From: Leptobacterium flavescens
GTDB taxonomy: Bacteria; Bacteroidota; Bacteroidia; Flavobacteriales; Flavobacteriaceae
Direction: 5' to 3'
Assembly (NCBI RefSeq): GCF_010671605.1
Contig: NZ_JAABOO010000002.1
Coordinates: forward strand, 682,001 to 746,000
DNA: 64,000 nucleotides
The position numbers and the translations under genes are program-made. Positions 53,225 to 61,839 of the stretch are shown here, piece after piece (positions within the stretch are counted from its first letter, which is position 1; the number at the start of each line of letters is the position of its first letter). A model generated the notes under the pieces. That model was not told the origin of the DNA, made no database searches, and saw only the letters and a program-made list of their open reading frames with translations.

Positions 53225-55687
53225 ATGGCGAAAAAAAAGACAGATAAAAAAACTACCGCACGCAAGAAAACCAAGCCAGCAAAATCCTTTTCAGTTCCTA
53301 AACAATATCAGATCATTTTTGGGACACTTTTAATGCTTTTCAGTATTGGCCTGCTGGTTGCTTTCGTTTCCTATTTCTTTACCTGGCAACAGGACCAGAG
53401 TTTGCTATCGGATTTTGCCAATCGCAATTCCGAAGCTAAAAACCTGATGCGGAAATTCGGAGCTTCCGTCAGTCATCTGTTCATCTATAAGGGATTCGGG
53501 ATCTCTTCTTTTGTTTTCCCTTTCCTTTTCTTTTTTACAGGCCTCTATTTTTTCCTCAGTATTAAAAAGAACAGCCTGATCAACAGATGGTTCTGGAGTA
53601 TCCTAATTATTACATGGACCTCCACCCTGTTTGGTTTCCTTGGAGAAAGAGCACCGCTTCTGGGCGGGATCATCGGTTATGAACTCAACGATTTCCTTCA
53701 GATATATATCGGAAAGATAGGAGTTATCCTCCTGCTCACCTTTGTACTTATCAGTTACCTGGTGATCCGCTTAAAACTCAATCCTGAAAAAATAAGCGAG
53801 TATTTTATCAGAAAGCAGGAAGAGATCGCCTCCGATTTTAAAAGTGAAGAAAAAACCGCTGCTCCTGTGGTTGCAAATACCGAAACACCAGCGGAGACTA
53901 CAGAAGATGATGGCAAAAAATCTGTATTCGAGCTTTCTCTGGAAAACATGGAGCCCACCATACAGAATTATTCTACCATAGATAAACTTTCGGATGTTGA
54001 CATAGAAAACTCCTTTGAGGTTAAAGTTGCAGAGGAAGAACCGGTTGCAACCGAAATGTCTATAGAGAGCAAACCAAAAGAGGAAAAAGAAGAAGGAAAA
54101 CTGGAAGTGGAAATTGCAGCTCCTACAGAAGAAAAAGAGGAAAAGAAGAACCTTTCTGATAAACTGGTAGAAGATTTCGGAGAATTTGATCCTACCCTGG
54201 AACTGGGTAACTACAAATTCCCGACTATCGAATTGCTGAGCGATTACGGAGCGGGAAGCATTACCATTAACCAGGAGGAACTGGAAGAAAATAAGAATAA
54301 GATCGTAGAGACCCTTAAAAACTACAAAATAGGGATTGCACAGATCAAGGCAACTATCGGGCCTACGGTTACCTTATATGAGATCGTTCCGGAAGCGGGA
54401 ATACGTATCTCAAAGATCAAGAACCTGGAAGACGATATTGCGTTATCGCTTTCCGCACTGGGGATCAGGATCATTGCACCTATTCCGGGCAAGGGAACGA
54501 TTGGTATTGAAGTGCCAAACAAAAAACCAACCATCGTTTCCATGCGTTCGGTGATCTCTTCTTCGAAATTCCAGAAGGCAGAAATGGAATTACCCATCGC
54601 CTTCGGAAAGACCATCAGCAATGAAACCTATGTGGTAGACCTGGTAAAAATGCCTCACCTTCTGATGGCGGGAGCTACAGGTCAGGGAAAATCGGTGGGA
54701 CTTAATGCTATCCTTACCTCTATCCTCTATAAAAAACATCCGGCGGAGGTGAAATTCGTTCTGGTGGACCCTAAAAAAGTAGAACTTACGCTTTTCAATA
54801 AAATAGAACGACACTATCTGGCCAAATTACCGGATTCTGAAGATGCGATCATTACCGATAATACGAAAGTAATTAATACCCTTAATTCGCTTTGTATTGA
54901 AATGGATAATCGCTATGAGCTTCTTAAAAATGCCATGGTGCGTAACATAAAGGAATACAATACCAAATTCAAGGCAAGGAAGCTCAATCCGAATGACGGA
55001 CATAAATTCCTGCCGTATATTGTGCTGGTGGTTGATGAATTTGCCGACCTTATCATGACAGCAGGGAAGGAAGTGGAAACACCTATTGCCAGATTGGCAC
55101 AATTGGCACGTGCCATCGGAATTCACCTGATCATTGCCACCCAGAGGCCTTCGGTAAATGTTATTACGGGTATTATTAAAGCTAACTTCCCGGCCAGAAT
55201 TGCCTTCAGGGTAACCTCTAAAATAGACTCAAGGACCATTCTGGACAGTCAGGGAGCGGATCAGCTCATTGGTAGAGGGGATATGCTCTACACACAGGGG
55301 AATGATATTGTTCGTCTGCAATGTGCTTTTGTGGATACTCCGGAAGTAGAAAAAATAACCGAATATATAGGTTCTCAGCGAGCGTATCCGGAAGCACATT
55401 TACTGCCGGAATACGTTGGTGAAGAATCTGGCACAGGTCTTGATATAGATGTATCTGACAGGGATTCACGCTTCAGGGAAGCTGCCGAAGTGATCGTTAC
55501 CGCTCAGCAGGGTTCAGCCTCACTTTTACAGCGAAAACTGAAACTCGGATACAACAGAGCGGGAAGGTTGATCGATCAGCTGGAAGCCGCAGGTATTGTA
55601 GGTCCTTTTGAAGGAAGTAAAGCACGACAGGTACTGATCACGGATCTCGCTGCCCTGGAAGAATTTTTTAATAATGAAAAACAATAA
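53225..55687 (+). CDS. ftsK: DNA translocase FtsK
   Basis: Septal DNA pump for chromosome dimer resolution. From ATG 53225 (MAKKKTDKK; a TTG two codons earlier is less likely) it has 820 aa: basic N-terminus, four membrane segments (about residues 35-195), an acidic Glu/Lys-rich linker (residues about 200-310), the alpha/beta motor with Walker A GATGQGKSVGLN near 482 and Walker B YIVLVVDEFADL, and the gamma winged helix (TAQQGSASLLQRKLKLGYNRAGRLIDQLEAAGIVG). The short linker is usual for Bacteroidota. lolA follows 9 bases later. Confidence 0.96.
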   Translation: MAKKKTDKKTTARKKTKPAKSFSVPKQYQIIFGTLLMLFSIGLLVAFVSYFFTWQQDQSLLSDFANRNSEAKNLMRKFGASVSHLFIYKGFGISSFVFPFLFFFTGLYFFLSIKKNSLINRWFWSILIITWTSTLFGFLGERAPLLGGIIGYELNDFLQIYIGKIGVILLLTFVLISYLVIRLKLNPEKISEYFIRKQEEIASDFKSEEKTAAPVVANTETPAETTEDDGKKSVFELSLENMEPTIQNYSTIDKLSDVDIENSFEVKVAEEEPVATEMSIESKPKEEKEEGKLEVEIAAPTEEKEEKKNLSDKLVEDFGEFDPTLELGNYKFPTIELLSDYGAGSITINQEELEENKNKIVETLKNYKIGIAQIKATIGPTVTLYEIVPEAGIRISKIKNLEDDIALSLSALGIRIIAPIPGKGTIGIEVPNKKPTIVSMRSVISSSKFQKAEMELPIAFGKTISNETYVVDLVKMPHLLMAGATGQGKSVGLNAILTSILYKKHPAEVKFVLVDPKKVELTLFNKIERHYLAKLPDSEDAIITDNTKVINTLNSLCIEMDNRYELLKNAMVRNIKEYNTKFKARKLNPNDGHKFLPYIVLVVDEFADLIMTAGKEVETPIARLAQLARAIGIHLIIATQRPSVNVITGIIKANFPARIAFRVTSKIDSRTILDSQGADQLIGRGDMLYTQGNDIVRLQCAFVDTPEVEKITEYIGSQRAYPEAHLLPEYVGEESGTGLDIDVSDRDSRFREAAEVIVTAQQGSASLLQRKLKLGYNRAGRLIDQLEAAGIVGPFEGSKARQVLITDLAALEEFFNNEKQ

Positions 55688-55696
55688 TTAATTACA

Positions 55697-56341
55697 ATGA
55701 AACAATTCTTAGTAATAGTAATGATGATAGTGTCTTTTGCAGGTATTTCTCAGAATTCCGGTAAAGCAAAGGCGCTTTTAGATGAGGTATATAACAAGGT
55801 AAACAGCTATGACAATATTTTCGTGGATTTTAAATATGCGCTTAGCAATACCAAGGAAAATATATACCAGGAAACGCGAGGAGATGTAACTATTCAGAAA
55901 AACAAATACTACTTTAACTACCTGGGGGCAACACAGATCTATGACGGAAAGAAAATATATACCATCGTTCCCGAAAACGAGGAAGTAACCATTGAAAATA
56001 AGGACGAAGCCGAAGAAGGTACCATTACCCCTTCTAAAATGCTTACTTTTTACAGGAACGGTTATAATTACGACTGGGATATCCTTCAGAATGTAAAAGG
56101 AAGACAGATCCAGTATGTAGAACTTACACCTATAGATTCCAATTCGGAGATCAAGCAGATCCTTTTAGGAATAGACGCTAAGACCAAACACATTTACAAC
56201 CTGATCGAAACCGGGAAAAACGGTACGAAAACCACGATTACTGTTAATTCTTTTAAAACAAATCAGCCCATTTCGAAAACCTTATTTACTTTTGATGCCA
56301 AGAAGTATGAAGATGACGGATACTATATCATAAGAAATTAG
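55697..56341 (+). CDS. lolA: LolA-like outer-membrane lipoprotein carrier protein
   Basis: This 214-aa periplasmic protein has a signal peptide (MKQFLVIVMMIVSFAGIS-Q) and the LolA fold core (ALLDEVYNKVNSYDNIFVDFKYALSN...QETRGDVTIQKNKYYFNYLGATQIYDGKKIYTIVPENEEVTIEN). Bacteroidota LolA proteins ferry lipoproteins across the periplasm, although LolB is usually missing. It is 9 bases after ftsK and 4 bases before lptF; this order is conserved across the phylum. Confidence 0.9.
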   Translation: MKQFLVIVMMIVSFAGISQNSGKAKALLDEVYNKVNSYDNIFVDFKYALSNTKENIYQETRGDVTIQKNKYYFNYLGATQIYDGKKIYTIVPENEEVTIENKDEAEEGTITPSKMLTFYRNGYNYDWDILQNVKGRQIQYVELTPIDSNSEIKQILLGIDAKTKHIYNLIETGKNGTKTTITVNSFKTNQPISKTLFTFDAKKYEDDGYYIIRN

Positions 56342-56345
56342 GCAT

Positions 56346-57827
56346 TTGAAAAGATTAGATAAATATATTTTATATCGTTTCCTGTATAATTTCACAAGTT
56401 CTTTTGTGATCCTGATGCTTATTTTCATTTTTCAGGCCATTTGGTTCTTTATAGATGAATTTGCGGGGAAAGGACTGGACTTTGTTATTATCGGGAAATT
56501 CCTGTTTTATTACTCCCCCACCCTGGTAAACAAAGTACTACCGTTAACGGTGCTGCTTTCGTCTATCATGACCTTTGGGAACTTTGCTGAGAACTATGAG
56601 TTTGCGGCAATGAAAGCCTCGGGTATATCACTAAACAGGGCTATGAGGAGCCTGATCATCTTTGTTGGTATCCTGGGGATCGGAACCTTTTTCTTTGCCA
56701 ATAATGTTATCCCCTACGCCGAATTCAAATCCTATAACCTCCGAAAGAACATCAGTAAATTAAAGCCTGCATTGGCCATTAATGAAGGAGTTTTTAACGA
56801 TATAGGCGATTTTAATATTAAAGTGGATGAAAAATTCGGAGAGAACGATAATTTCCTCCGCAATGTGATCATCCATCAGAAGACCTCCAGCGGAGAGAAC
56901 AATAAAGTGATCAAGGCCACGGAAGGAGAGCTTAAAAGTAGTGAATCTTCAGACGTTCTGGAATTAAAGCTCATCGACGGGAACTACTACGAAGATGTAA
57001 AGTCCACAACACCTAAATCAAGTAGAAAATATCCGCATGCCAAGGCATATTTCGAGACTTATACCATTAATGTAGACTTAAGCAAGCTGAACGATGTAGA
57101 CCTGGAAAAGAGCAATGTAGATAATCTTTACAGGATGCTGAACGTCAGCGAGCTGAATTACTATATAGATTCTATTAATGTAGATAATAAAAAGGTAGTT
57201 AACGGCTTCGGGGAAAATATCTACCGACGCACAGGGATCACCACTTTTGTTCCCAACCCTAACCTGGAAGAGGAAGTAAAAAAGGAAAAAGAAAAGATCG
57301 TAAAGAAAGACAGTGTACGGAAATTAGGTTCTGCAGAAGATCTGATCAACAGGTTTGAGGAATGGAGAAGAGAGCAATTGCTGGACGCTGCCGTAAACAA
57401 TATTGCAAATACCAAGGCTACCATTGAAGGGAAGAAAAGAGATATTCAAAGACGGGAAAAGCTGTTAAATCACCATGTCATCTCGCTTCATTCCAAATAT
57501 GCCCTTCCGTTTGCATGTATTATTTTGTTCTTTGTAGGAGCACCATTGGGGGCTATTATCAGGAAAGGAGGAATGGGATTGCCTATGGTATTGGCTATTA
57601 TCCTCTTCCTGACTTATTATTTTATTGATATTTTTGCAAAGAACTATGCAGAAAACGGGAGTATTTCCCCGGTTCTGGGTTCCTGGATCTCTGCCCTTGT
57701 AATGCTTCCGCTAAGTGTTATGCTTACCAGGAATGCTACGGCAGATAAAGGAGTTTTTGATATGGACAGTTTTAACGAAAGCATCAAAAACCTGTTTAAA
57801 AGAAAAAAAAGCGCTAAAGAAGAATAA
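56346..57827 (+). CDS. LptF/LptG-family LPS export permease
   Basis: YjgP/YjgQ-family inner-membrane component of the lipopolysaccharide exporter, 493 aa. Membrane segments lie near residues 10-120 and 370-465, flanking a large periplasmic beta-jellyroll domain with an inserted charged helix (EEVKKEKEKIVKKDSVRKLGSAEDL). The N-terminus MKRLDKYILYRFLYNFTSSFVILMLIFI matches the family start, and it is read from TTG at 56346, 4 bases after lolA. No in-frame ATG would give a complete first membrane segment, so TTG is the likely start codon. Confidence 0.9.
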   Translation: MKRLDKYILYRFLYNFTSSFVILMLIFIFQAIWFFIDEFAGKGLDFVIIGKFLFYYSPTLVNKVLPLTVLLSSIMTFGNFAENYEFAAMKASGISLNRAMRSLIIFVGILGIGTFFFANNVIPYAEFKSYNLRKNISKLKPALAINEGVFNDIGDFNIKVDEKFGENDNFLRNVIIHQKTSSGENNKVIKATEGELKSSESSDVLELKLIDGNYYEDVKSTTPKSSRKYPHAKAYFETYTINVDLSKLNDVDLEKSNVDNLYRMLNVSELNYYIDSINVDNKKVVNGFGENIYRRTGITTFVPNPNLEEEVKKEKEKIVKKDSVRKLGSAEDLINRFEEWRREQLLDAAVNNIANTKATIEGKKRDIQRREKLLNHHVISLHSKYALPFACIILFFVGAPLGAIIRKGGMGLPMVLAIILFLTYYFIDIFAKNYAENGSISPVLGSWISALVMLPLSVMLTRNATADKGVFDMDSFNESIKNLFKRKKSAKEE

Positions 57828-57829
57828 GA

Positions 57830-58978
57830 ATGGGGTCAACAACCATGGAACAGACAAGAATTCAGCTAAACACAATTGAAGAAGCCATTGAAGACATCAG
57901 GAATGGGAAGGTTATTATTGTAGTTGATGATGAGGACAGAGAGAATGAAGGCGATTTTGTTGCGGCTGCCGATAAGGTGAGTCCGGAGATGATCAATTTT
58001 ATGGCTACCCACGGAAGAGGGCTTATCTGTACTCCTCTTACCGAAAAAAGATGTAAAGAGCTGGAGCTTCATATGATGGTAGGTAACAATACCGATCCTA
58101 TGGAGACTGCTTTTACCGTATCTGTAGACCTCAGGGGTAACGGAGTTACCACCGGGATCTCGGCCTCAGACAGAGCCAAGACCATTCATGCACTTATTGA
58201 TAAGGACACCAAACCTTTTGAATTGAGTAAACCCGGGCATATTTTTCCACTGGTTGCCAAAGAAGGAGGCGTGTTAAGGCGTACAGGACATACTGAAGCC
58301 GCTATAGATTTCGCGAGGCTGGCAGGTTTAAAACCCGCCGGAGTTATTGTAGAGATCATGAACGAAGATGGTACTATGGCCAGACTTCCCCAGCTGATGG
58401 AAGTAGCGAGGAAGTTCGATCTCAAGCTGGTATCTATTGAAGACCTGGTGGCTTACCGTATGCAGCACGACAGCCTGATCATCAAAAAAGAAGATTTTGA
58501 TATCAACACCCGATTCGGGACTTTTCGTTTAAGAGCTTATCAGCAAACCACTAATAATGCAGTGCATATTGCCCTTACCAAAGGCAGCTGGAATCATGAT
58601 GAGCCTGTTTTGACAAGAATTAATTCTACGCTGGTAAATAACGATATTCTGGGCACACTTACCAATAATGCGGATAAAAAGCTGGACAATATGTTTAAGC
58701 TTATCAATGACGAAGGAAGAGGTGCCATAGTCTTTATCAATCAGAATATATTATCTACCAACCTGTTGCACCGTTTATCCGAACTGAAAAAGCTGCAATC
58801 CAATGGGCAGATGAAAGCTCCGAAAATCAAGATGGATTCCAAGGATTTCGGGATCGGGGCACAGATCCTTCACGACCTGAATATCTCCAAAATACGTTTG
58901 GTTTCCAATACGGAGCAAACCAAAAGAGTCGGGATGATAGGATACGGACTGGAGATCGTAGATTACGTAAACTTCTAA
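57830..58978 (+). CDS. ribB: 3,4-dihydroxy-2-butanone-4-phosphate synthase with degenerate RibA-like domain
   Basis: Riboflavin pathway enzyme converting ribulose-5-phosphate to the four-carbon precursor. RibB domain residues about 1-215 with intact motifs ([60 protein letters not shown]). The second half resembles GTP cyclohydrolase II, but the zinc ligands are gone: the segment aligned to SEC...LRCDCG reads [22 protein letters not shown], and the RQEGR loop reads INQNI. So RibA activity is very unlikely. Start is ATG 57830 or 57845. Convergent overlap of 4 bases with the permease gene. Confidence 0.92.
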   Translation: MGSTTMEQTRIQLNTIEEAIEDIRNGKVIIVVDDEDRENEGDFVAAADKVSPEMINFMATHGRGLICTPLTEKRCKELELHMMVGNNTDPMETAFTVSVDLRGNGVTTGISASDRAKTIHALIDKDTKPFELSKPGHIFPLVAKEGGVLRRTGHTEAAIDFARLAGLKPAGVIVEIMNEDGTMARLPQLMEVARKFDLKLVSIEDLVAYRMQHDSLIIKKEDFDINTRFGTFRLRAYQQTTNNAVHIALTKGSWNHDEPVLTRINSTLVNNDILGTLTNNADKKLDNMFKLINDEGRGAIVFINQNILSTNLLHRLSELKKLQSNGQMKAPKIKMDSKDFGIGAQILHDLNISKIRLVSNTEQTKRVGMIGYGLEIVDYVNF

Positions 58979-59727
58979 AAAAACCAGAGTTTAACGGCCA
59001 TTACAATTACCATTCCCACCAGGAATAGTTTAATGACCTTATCCCCTTTTTTTACGGACCATCTGCTGGCCAGCCAGGCACCTGATGCATTTCCGAGAGA
59101 GAGGATCAGCCCCACTTTCCAGTCTACTTTCCCGTTTAAAGCAAAAACAACCAAAGCTCCCAGAGTATAGATAAGTACTACTGCCACTTTGGTAGCATTG
59201 GCCCTTACAAGAGTCATTCTGTTTACATAGTGCAGGAAAAGAAGGATAAGGAATCCGAGGCCTGCATTGATAAACCCACCGTAGATCCCGAAAAGAAAGA
59301 ATACACCTATTCCCAGCCACAGGTGTTTTCCTGTAAGGCGCTCTTCCATATTGGCCAGGTCTATTTTAGGCTTAAAAACAATGATCAGCACCACGATGAT
59401 CATAATTATAGCAAGGATCCTGTTAAACAGCTCTCCTTTTATATCTACCGCGATCTGTGCTCCTATGAGAGCCCCTATAAGCGCCGATATGCCAAGATAT
59501 GTATTAAAGGGATAGGTAGATACCCCTTTACTCTTAAAGCCCATGACAGCTGAAAAATTCTGTAGGATTATAGCAATACGATTGGTCCCGTTGGCCACAT
59601 TGGAAGGTAAGCCGATAAAAATAAGCATAGGAAGCGTAATTAAGGAGCCGCCTCCGGCAAGGGTATTGATAAATCCGGCAGCAAAACCGGCAAGGACCAG
59701 TAAGACGAGTTCCCAACCAAATTCCAT
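58975..59727 (-). CDS. TauE/SafE (TSUP)-family permease
   Basis: This 250-aa protein has about eight membrane segments arranged as two repeats with the family's glycine-proline motifs (AGFAAGFINTLAGGGSLITLPML...FGIYGGFINAGLGFLILL). Members move small sulfur-containing or organic anions (sulfite, taurine, sulfoacetate). Transcribed against ribB with a 4-base overlap of the gene ends. Substrate not inferable. Confidence 0.88.
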   Translation of the reverse strand: MEFGWELVLLVLAGFAAGFINTLAGGGSLITLPMLIFIGLPSNVANGTNRIAIILQNFSAVMGFKSKGVSTYPFNTYLGISALIGALIGAQIAVDIKGELFNRILAIIMIIVVLIIVFKPKIDLANMEERLTGKHLWLGIGVFFLFGIYGGFINAGLGFLILLFLHYVNRMTLVRANATKVAVVLIYTLGALVVFALNGKVDWKVGLILSLGNASGAWLASRWSVKKGDKVIKLFLVGMVIVMAVKLWFF

Positions 59728-59872
59728 GTAGAGAAAATTAATTCAGGTATCGAAAATACCCATTTTTTGGTAGCCTGAAGCAAAAATGCCCGGAAAACTT
59801 TCGCTATGGTATTCGTAATGAATATTCTATAAAAAACTTCAAAAAATCTTTTAAAGAATTAAAAAAGCTTTC

Positions 59873-59880
59873 TATATTTG
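59873..59880 (+). promoter_or_regulatory. Promoter -7 element for tRNA-Ser
   Basis: TATATTTG (exact TAnnTTTG), ending 11 bases before the mature tRNA 5' end. An AT-rich stretch precedes it. Confidence 0.7.
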
Positions 59881-59891
59881 CACTCGCTAAA

Positions 59892-59976
59892 GGAGAAATG
59901 GCAGAGTGGTCGAATGCGGCAGTCTTGAAAACTGTTGAGGGTCACACCTCCGGGGGTTCGAATCCCTCTTTCTCCG
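59892..59976 (+). tRNA. tRNA-Ser, anticodon TGA
   Basis: An 85-base class II tRNA. Acceptor stem GGAGAAA pairs with TTTCTCC, discriminator G at 59976, D-arm AGAGTGGTCGAATG, anticodon stem GCAGT/ACTGT around TGA (59926-59928), a long variable arm and T-loop GGTTCGAATCC. It is specific for UCA-type serine codons. CCA is not encoded (GCA follows the acceptor stem), so the end is added post-transcriptionally. A terminator follows 5 bases later. Confidence 0.97.
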
Positions 59977-59981
59977 CAAAG

Positions 59982-60012
59982 AAAAGCTTCACCAAAGGGT
60001 GAAGCTTTTTTT
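59982..60012 (+). terminator. Intrinsic terminator after tRNA-Ser
   Basis: A perfect 12-bp stem AAAAGCTTCACC/GGTGAAGCTTTT with a 4-base loop is followed by TTT. It ends the tRNA transcript. Confidence 0.9.
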
Positions 60013-60443
60013 ATTCCGATACGCGTCAAAAGCTTGCTATTGTAAGCGAAGGAGGAATAAAAAAACAGCCCTCGGAGAGGGGTGCTTTTCTTTGTATTGG
60101 ATTCCTCAAAGGGGATCACGAGCTCTCCGAAGTCGTAACGAAGGAGGGCGAGTAATCCCTGGATCCCTGCCTGTCTATCCAGCCTACCGCAAGCAGCGAA
60201 AAAAGCAGGTATTTGCAAGTATGGCATAGTTATCATCTGTTTTTGAATTCAAGTATTCTCCATCAAACGGTACTTCTCCTCTCTGAAGTTATGCCTGGGC
60301 GTCCCATTACAAATATGTCAAATATTCATGTTGACAGCAAAACACATATAAATCTGATATTCAGATATTAATAGCTGTGAATCACAAAAAATGAGTGCGT
60401 TTATATAATGGTTATCTTTATATTATTAATTCAAATTTTTTTT
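60013..60443. other. Non-coding region downstream of the tRNA with repeat fragments
   Basis: 431 bases with no convincing gene. 60090-60160 contains a G/C-richer tract (ggggatcacgagctctccg, agtcgtaacgaaggagggcg), and ATCCCTGCC at 60163-60171 is a half copy of the palindromic repeat seen complete at 60820-60864 and 63063-63082. A minus-strand frame crossing the tRNA is an artefact. ATATTCAGATATTAAT lies at about 60357-60372. Confidence 0.5.
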
Positions 60444-60698
60444 ATGATTAGTTTTAAAATACAGCATGAGCTGCTGAATTATGATGACCCAAGGGGTAAA
60501 GATCTTATTGATCTTAGAGATGTATTTATTAACAACCTGCGCAAAGAAGAGGACATTATCCGGGGTTCCGGAGTTATCACTTTCGACCTAATAACGAAAT
60601 TCGGTCAGTTTGATATGGTCAAAAACTCCTCTTCACTTTCTAGCGGTGATTTAAGTAGAATACTTGTCCGCGAACCGTTTACCGAATACATGATTTGA
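60444..60698 (+). CDS. Possible small hypothetical protein (84 aa)
   Basis: An ATG at 60444 opens MISFKIQHELLNYDDPRGKDLIDLRDVFINNLRKEEDIIRG and continues 84 codons to a stop at 60698. Charged, without signal or membrane segment, no family recognised. It lies between two repeat-containing spacers and has no obvious promoter match, so it may be an expressed orphan or a decayed gene remnant. Confidence 0.35.
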   Translation: MISFKIQHELLNYDDPRGKDLIDLRDVFINNLRKEEDIIRGSGVITFDLITKFGQFDMVKNSSSLSSGDLSRILVREPFTEYMI

Positions 60699-61144
60699 AT
60701 CAGGTTAGAACATAAACCTGAATGTTCTTCCTCTCAGGGATGTAATTAGTCCAAATGCATTCCTTTTAGCCTAATGCAGCCAGAGGGGAAGTTCTATTAA
60801 CTCCGGCCACATCACGTAGATCCCTGCCTGGCCTATCGGCAGGTAAACCTGCGCAGGGATGACATATCATTCCAGTTACATCACCTACTGACAAAGACGG
60901 CCTCCGCAGGGATGACATACTACTTCTACTATTCCCTGGAACAAGAAAAATCATCTTTAAAAAAATAGTTTTTAGCTTTGATACAAGAGAAAGGTGATCC
61001 TGAAATTTTAATAACCAAAATATTCAATACCAGAAAATTACACACATAAGCTCAATTAAATTTGACAAATGTCGCCTAAAGTAACTTTGTGTTTTTTTCC
61101 GGCTGGATAAATAAACTAAAAAAGATAGATTTGAATTTTAAAAT
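60699..61144. repeat. Spacer with dispersed palindromic repeat copies (60820-60917)
   Basis: 446 bases. 60820-60860 is ATCCCTGC...GCAGGGAT with inner complementary GCCTATCGGC-type sequence, forming a large hairpin; GCAGGGATGACA occurs at 60853-60864 and again at 60906-60917, separated by CATTCCAGTTACATCACC. The same elements occur at 63063-63086. The remaining part holds the crp promoter. No gene supported on either strand. Confidence 0.65.
61061..61089 (+). promoter_or_regulatory. Promoter for the Crp/Fnr-family gene, with small palindrome
   Basis: TTTG (61061-61064), 17 bases, TAACTTTG (61082-61089) fits the Bacteroidota promoter layout. The -33 element overlaps GACA-AA-TGTC (about 61064-61073), a short palindrome that could be an operator, for example for autoregulation by the encoded regulator. 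Confidence 0.68.
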
Positions 61145-61810
61145 ATGAATACACTAACAAAATACTGGTTTCTCGAAGGCTTTAATTTGTTTAATAAGCT
61201 AGGCAGGATTCATATGATGCGTATCTGTAAGATCCTTGAAATGGAAAATATAGATAAGGGATGTACAATCAATTTTAATTCAAGAGAAAAGGACTGTGTA
61301 TTTTTTCTGAAAAAAGGGACCATCAAAATTGAAAACAGCGAAGACAAAACAGTAAAATTCATAGTAAAAAAAGGAAACGTATTCGGTGAATTAGCTCTGT
61401 TTAAAGATAATAACTCCAATGAGGAACAAGCTGTTGCATTAGAGGATTGTATTATATGTTACATTGAAGCTGAGCAAATGAATGAGCTTATGCAGAAGCA
61501 TAAGTCTTTAAAAAATGGCATTTTAAAAGCTTACGGTTTCAGAATACAAAAACTGGAGCGGCGGCTCCAGGACCTGCTCTATAAAGACAGTGCAACACGG
61601 ATTTCAGAGTTTATTATCAATTATGTCCAGGAGTTCGGTGAAACAGAAGGGAACAGAATGATTGCCAAAAACCTGCTAACTCATAAAGATATTGCTCATC
61701 TTACAAACACTTCCCGTCAAACGGTTAACAATGTACTCAGTAACTTAAGAAAACAAGAGGTCATAGATTACGACACAAAAACAATCTCCATTTTAAAAGT
61801 CGATGATTAA
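61145..61810 (+). CDS. Crp/Fnr-family transcriptional regulator
   Basis: This 221-aa regulator has an N-terminal cyclic-nucleotide-binding-fold jelly roll (about 35-125), a dimerisation helix, and a C-terminal winged helix-turn-helix (LLTHKDIAHLTNTSRQTVNNVLSNLRKQEVI). In the phosphate-binding cassette the FGEL (G81, E82, L83) is kept, but the Arg-Ser pair of CRP is replaced by E94-Q95 (NSNEEQAVALED). So canonical cAMP or cGMP binding is doubtful. Several cysteines (C28, C40, C51, C102, C105) are present but not in the Fnr cluster spacing. It is followed 29 bases later by a nucleotide-cyclase gene. Confidence 0.9.
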   Translation: MNTLTKYWFLEGFNLFNKLGRIHMMRICKILEMENIDKGCTINFNSREKDCVFFLKKGTIKIENSEDKTVKFIVKKGNVFGELALFKDNNSNEEQAVALEDCIICYIEAEQMNELMQKHKSLKNGILKAYGFRIQKLERRLQDLLYKDSATRISEFIINYVQEFGETEGNRMIAKNLLTHKDIAHLTNTSRQTVNNVLSNLRKQEVIDYDTKTISILKVDD

Positions 61811-61839
61811 TTCCTTAAAAAAGAAACAGCAATGTAAAT

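Noticed and set aside
59859-60236. Minus-strand 125-aa frame containing ERGIRTPGGVTLNSFQDCRIRPLCHFS
   Set aside because: It is the antisense reading of the tRNA-Ser gene and flanks, a well-known source of spurious proteins, not a gene.
60766-60954. Minus-strand 62-aa frame across the repeat cluster
   Set aside because: It consists of the ATCCCTGC/GCAGGGAT repeat region read as protein; no coding character.
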